DNA from: Bog-105 sp965217745
Lineage (GTDB): Bacteria > Acidobacteriota > Terriglobia > Bryobacterales > Bryobacteraceae
DNA: 64,000 nucleotides
Direction: 5' to 3'
Assembly (NCBI GenBank): GCA_965217745.1
Contig: OZ244565.1
Span: 5,084,001-5,148,000 of the forward strand
The translations under genes were made by a program, and so were the position numbers. Of this stretch, positions 62,094-64,000 are shown one piece after another. The stretch's first letter is position 1. The number at the start of each line of letters is the position of its first letter. The notes under the pieces are model-generated. The model made no database searches. It saw only the letters and a list, made by a program, of their open reading frames with translations, and was not told the origin of the DNA.

Positions 62094-63167
62094 ATGAGCT
62101 ACCGCAACTTCCCAAAACTCGGCGTTCTCGACCAATCCCCTATTGCGGAGGGTTCGACGTCCGGAGATGCGCTTCGAAACACTCTGGAGTTAGCACGTCT
62201 TTCCGAAAGCAGCGGGTTTGAGAGATTCTGGCTCGCCGAACATCACGGAACACCTGCGTTAGCTTGCGCCAGCCCCGAAGCATTTATCGGAACCATAGCG
62301 GCCGCAACGTCACGGATTCACGTGGGCAGCGGTGGCATCATGCTCCCACACTACAGCGCTTTAAAGGTGGCCGAAACTTTCAGCATGCTGGCTGATACCT
62401 TTCCGGGACGGATCGATCTTGGCATTGGCCGCGCGGCCGGCACTAGTCCCGCCATCGCCTACGCGCTGCAGCGAGACCGGCGTCAGCGGCTGCCAGACGA
62501 TTTCCGTGATCAACTGGACGAATTACTGGCGCTTTTCAGTTCGAACCCAAACTCGAACAACGGCAACGCAGATGCTGCCAGTCTCCTGAAAGTAAAGGCC
62601 ATGCTGCCGCCTTTCGTGAGTCCCGGCATTTTCCTGCTTGGCTCATCTCCCCAAAGCGCCATCTGGGCGGCTGAATTAGGCCTGCCGTATGTCTTCGCGG
62701 ATTTCATTAACGCCGATGGCGCGGAGATCACCGATTACTACCGCCGCGCCTTCCGCCCCTCAGCAATATTGTCCGAGCCACGCCTGCTTGTCGCCTCTTG
62801 GGCCATCTGCGCGGATTCCGATCCGGAAGCGCTCAGGCTTTCCTCGAGCACGCGCATGCTCATGAATTTGCTCTACCGGGGTGAGCTGATTCCGGTTCCA
62901 TCGGTCTCCAAGGCCGAACAGTTTCTCCAGCGGGAAGGCGTTCCCGCGGACTTCATGCCTTCCGGCCGCCGGTTGATTTATGGCTCGCCCAAAACAGTCC
63001 GCGCCGGGCTTGAAGACTTATCGGCCGAATACGGCTCTCCTGACGAGATCCTGCTAGTGAACATACTCTACGATGCCGAAGCCCGGCGGCACTCTTACCG
63101 CTTGGTTGCGGATGAGTTCGGCCTCGCTACTGGCGTTCTGGCCGAAAACGCCGCCGTATTGGTGTAA
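62094..63167 (+). CDS. LLM-class flavin-dependent oxidoreductase
   Basis: 357 residues, bacterial-luciferase-like fold. Markers are SYRNFPKLGVLDQSP at the start, RFWLAEHHGTPALACASPEAF, IHVGSGGIMLPHYSALKVAE, FPGRIDLGIGRAAGTSPAIAYALQR, and FLLGSSPQSAIWAAELG. These are typical of the group with LuxA-like FMN binding. It is 39 bases downstream of the aminotransferase. A role in the glycan pathway is not evident. Confidence 0.88.
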   Translation: MSYRNFPKLGVLDQSPIAEGSTSGDALRNTLELARLSESSGFERFWLAEHHGTPALACASPEAFIGTIAAATSRIHVGSGGIMLPHYSALKVAETFSMLADTFPGRIDLGIGRAAGTSPAIAYALQRDRRQRLPDDFRDQLDELLALFSSNPNSNNGNADAASLLKVKAMLPPFVSPGIFLLGSSPQSAIWAAELGLPYVFADFINADGAEITDYYRRAFRPSAILSEPRLLVASWAICADSDPEALRLSSSTRMLMNLLYRGELIPVPSVSKAEQFLQREGVPADFMPSGRRLIYGSPKTVRAGLEDLSAEYGSPDEILLVNILYDAEARRHSYRLVADEFGLATGVLAENAAVLV

Positions 63168-63328
63168 AACCACCATCGCTCCATTCCGCTCCATTCAGGC
63201 ATCACCGATAAGTCCCGCATTTTGCACGCCTTACCTTTTGGAAAGCCGCTTGCATATCTCGGTAGTGCATCGCCGCAAAAGCGCACAGGGCGTCAGAGGA
63301 AGACGGCGAGCTTGGAGGTAATAAACAG

Positions 63329-63640
63329 ATGAAATCGAAACTCTTAGGTTTACTGCTGTTGGCGGGAAGTTCGGCCTTTGCTGGACCCCGGGTTTTTGTA
63401 GGATTTGGATTTGGCGGAGGTCAAAGACACTATGCGCCGCCACCTCCGCCTCCTCGGGTGGCGTATGTTGCTCCCGCCCCCGGACCTGGATATTCCTGGA
63501 TTAACGGCTACTACTCTCCCGCAGGACCTCGATGGACGTGGCGTCCCGGCTATTGGGCGCAACGCCCTCATCCGCGGGCTAACTGGATCGCACCGCGCTA
63601 TCACCGCGGATACTACTATCCTGGTTACTGGCGTCGCTAA
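63329..63640 (+). CDS. Small exported Tyr/Trp/Pro-rich protein, YXWGXW-like
   Basis: 103 residues with a leader (LLGLLLLAGSSAFA). A Pro-rich stretch and aromatic repeats follow: GYSWINGYYSPAGPRWTWRPGYWA. The pattern resembles YXWGXW-repeat proteins (PF12779). A good ribosome site (TTGGAGG, about 63312-63318) precedes it. It ends 13 bases before a strong terminator. Function unknown. Confidence 0.75.
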   Translation: MKSKLLGLLLLAGSSAFAGPRVFVGFGFGGGQRHYAPPPPPPRVAYVAPAPGPGYSWINGYYSPAGPRWTWRPGYWAQRPHPRANWIAPRYHRGYYYPGYWRR

Positions 63641-63653
63641 AGGGCAGCATTCA

Positions 63654-63686
63654 CGTAAGGCCGGCAGAAAGTACTCCGGCCTTACG
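63654..63686. terminator. Strong terminator after the small exported protein gene
   Basis: CGTAAGGCCGG (63654-63664) pairs perfectly with CCGGCCTTACG (63676-63686), with an 11-base loop. It lies 14 bases past the stop at 63640. It has no T-run, so it may also act on the other strand or as a stability element. Confidence 0.7.
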
Positions 63687-63778
63687 CACGATACTTACCA
63701 GCTCCCGTCGTGAGGCATCATCGACTGGGGGCAGAGCCGCGGTCTTTGAATTCAGATCGGATTTAGGAGAGTCAATGC

Positions 63779-64000
63779 ATGGCGTCACAAATAACGCATT
63801 TCATCAGTCCCGAAGAGTACCTGCGGACTGAACGGGCGGCAAGCTTCCGCAGCGAATATGCGAACGGTGAAGTGTTTGCCATGGCAGGAGCTACTGAGCT
63901 TCACGACCAACTTCAAAACAATATCTCTGATGCTTTTCCACTGCGGCGCTTAGGTGCGTGTCGAAAGGTTAGCTCGAATTTCAAGGTCTACTTCAGACCG
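63779..64000 (+). CDS. Uma2-family protein, 5' part (runs off the window)
   Basis: The frame is open from the ATG at 63779 to the last base (74 residues). An AGGAGAG ribosome site (63765-63771) precedes it. The visible part has ISPEEYLRTERAASF, SEYANGEVFAMAGATELHDQ and a following helix. The YLxxExxxxxxxEYxxGExxAMAG pattern is that of the PD-(D/E)XK-like Uma2 (DUF820) family. Only the N-terminal third is present. Confidence 0.75.
   Translation, partial: MASQITHFISPEEYLRTERAASFRSEYANGEVFAMAGATELHDQLQNNISDAFPLRRLGACRKVSSNFKVYFRP

Noticed and set aside
61110..62135. 341-residue minus-strand open frame opposite the aminotransferase
   Set aside because: The plus strand has full DegT motifs including the PLP lysine; the minus frame matches nothing.

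Overview
The window looks like chromosomal DNA from an acidobacterium, most probably of the Bryobacteraceae / Candidatus Solibacter type. This is inferred from content: a TIGR03436-like VWA protein, a winged-helix/TPR regulator with a CadC-like layout, PEP-CTERM proteins, tricorn-like S41 peptidase, an N-terminal secreted domain common in that phylum, and moderately high GC with short divergent operons. No rRNA, tRNA or CRISPR array was found.

Layout. 0-4 kb: the 3' part of a large AsmA-family protein and two uncharacterised proteins. 4-10.1 kb: small regulator/enzyme sets (HxlR with a divergent SDR; an ECF sigma factor with a SnoaL-like tail above DoxX and AHSA1/SRPBCC genes; MarR with an MFS exporter). 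10.5-14.5 kb: a decayed HNH gene with a small partner, an orphan nuoI-like ferredoxin, an ECF sigma/anti-sigma pair and a formate/nitrite channel. 14.6-24.3 kb: a cellulose operon on the minus strand in the order bcsQ, a fused bcsA-bcsB gene, bcsC, closed by a strong hairpin. 24.5-30.3 kb: a decayed accessory island bounded by two copies of an esterase gene (left copy broken, right copy intact). It holds a nonsense-interrupted exported protein, a VWA protein and a secreted hydrolase split by an IS3-family element. 31.5-37.2 kb: comEC and a second small-protein/HNH pair, whose HNH gene is split by an IS21-family element with a clear target duplication. 37.3-51.4 kb: a winged-helix/TPR sensor, a giant protein with an internal PEP-CTERM signal, a tricorn-like peptidase and a hybrid histidine kinase with a long OB-like sensor. 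51.4-55.1 kb: YtxH, P5C dehydrogenase, DUF4174, SDR and cupin. 55.4-63.2 kb: an Fsr-like exporter and a surface-glycan set (GT-C, methyltransferase, epimerase, GT2, DegT aminotransferase), then an LLM flavoprotein. The right end holds a YXWGXW-type small protein and the start of a Uma2-family gene.

How the genes fit together. The bcs operon should make and export cellulose under c-di-GMP control through the PilZ part of BcsA. The glycan set should make and attach a lipid-linked, possibly amino, sugar. Both mobile elements sit inside genes whose uninterrupted form can be rebuilt by removing the element and one target copy. In both HNH pairs the nuclease is broken while the small partner stays open.
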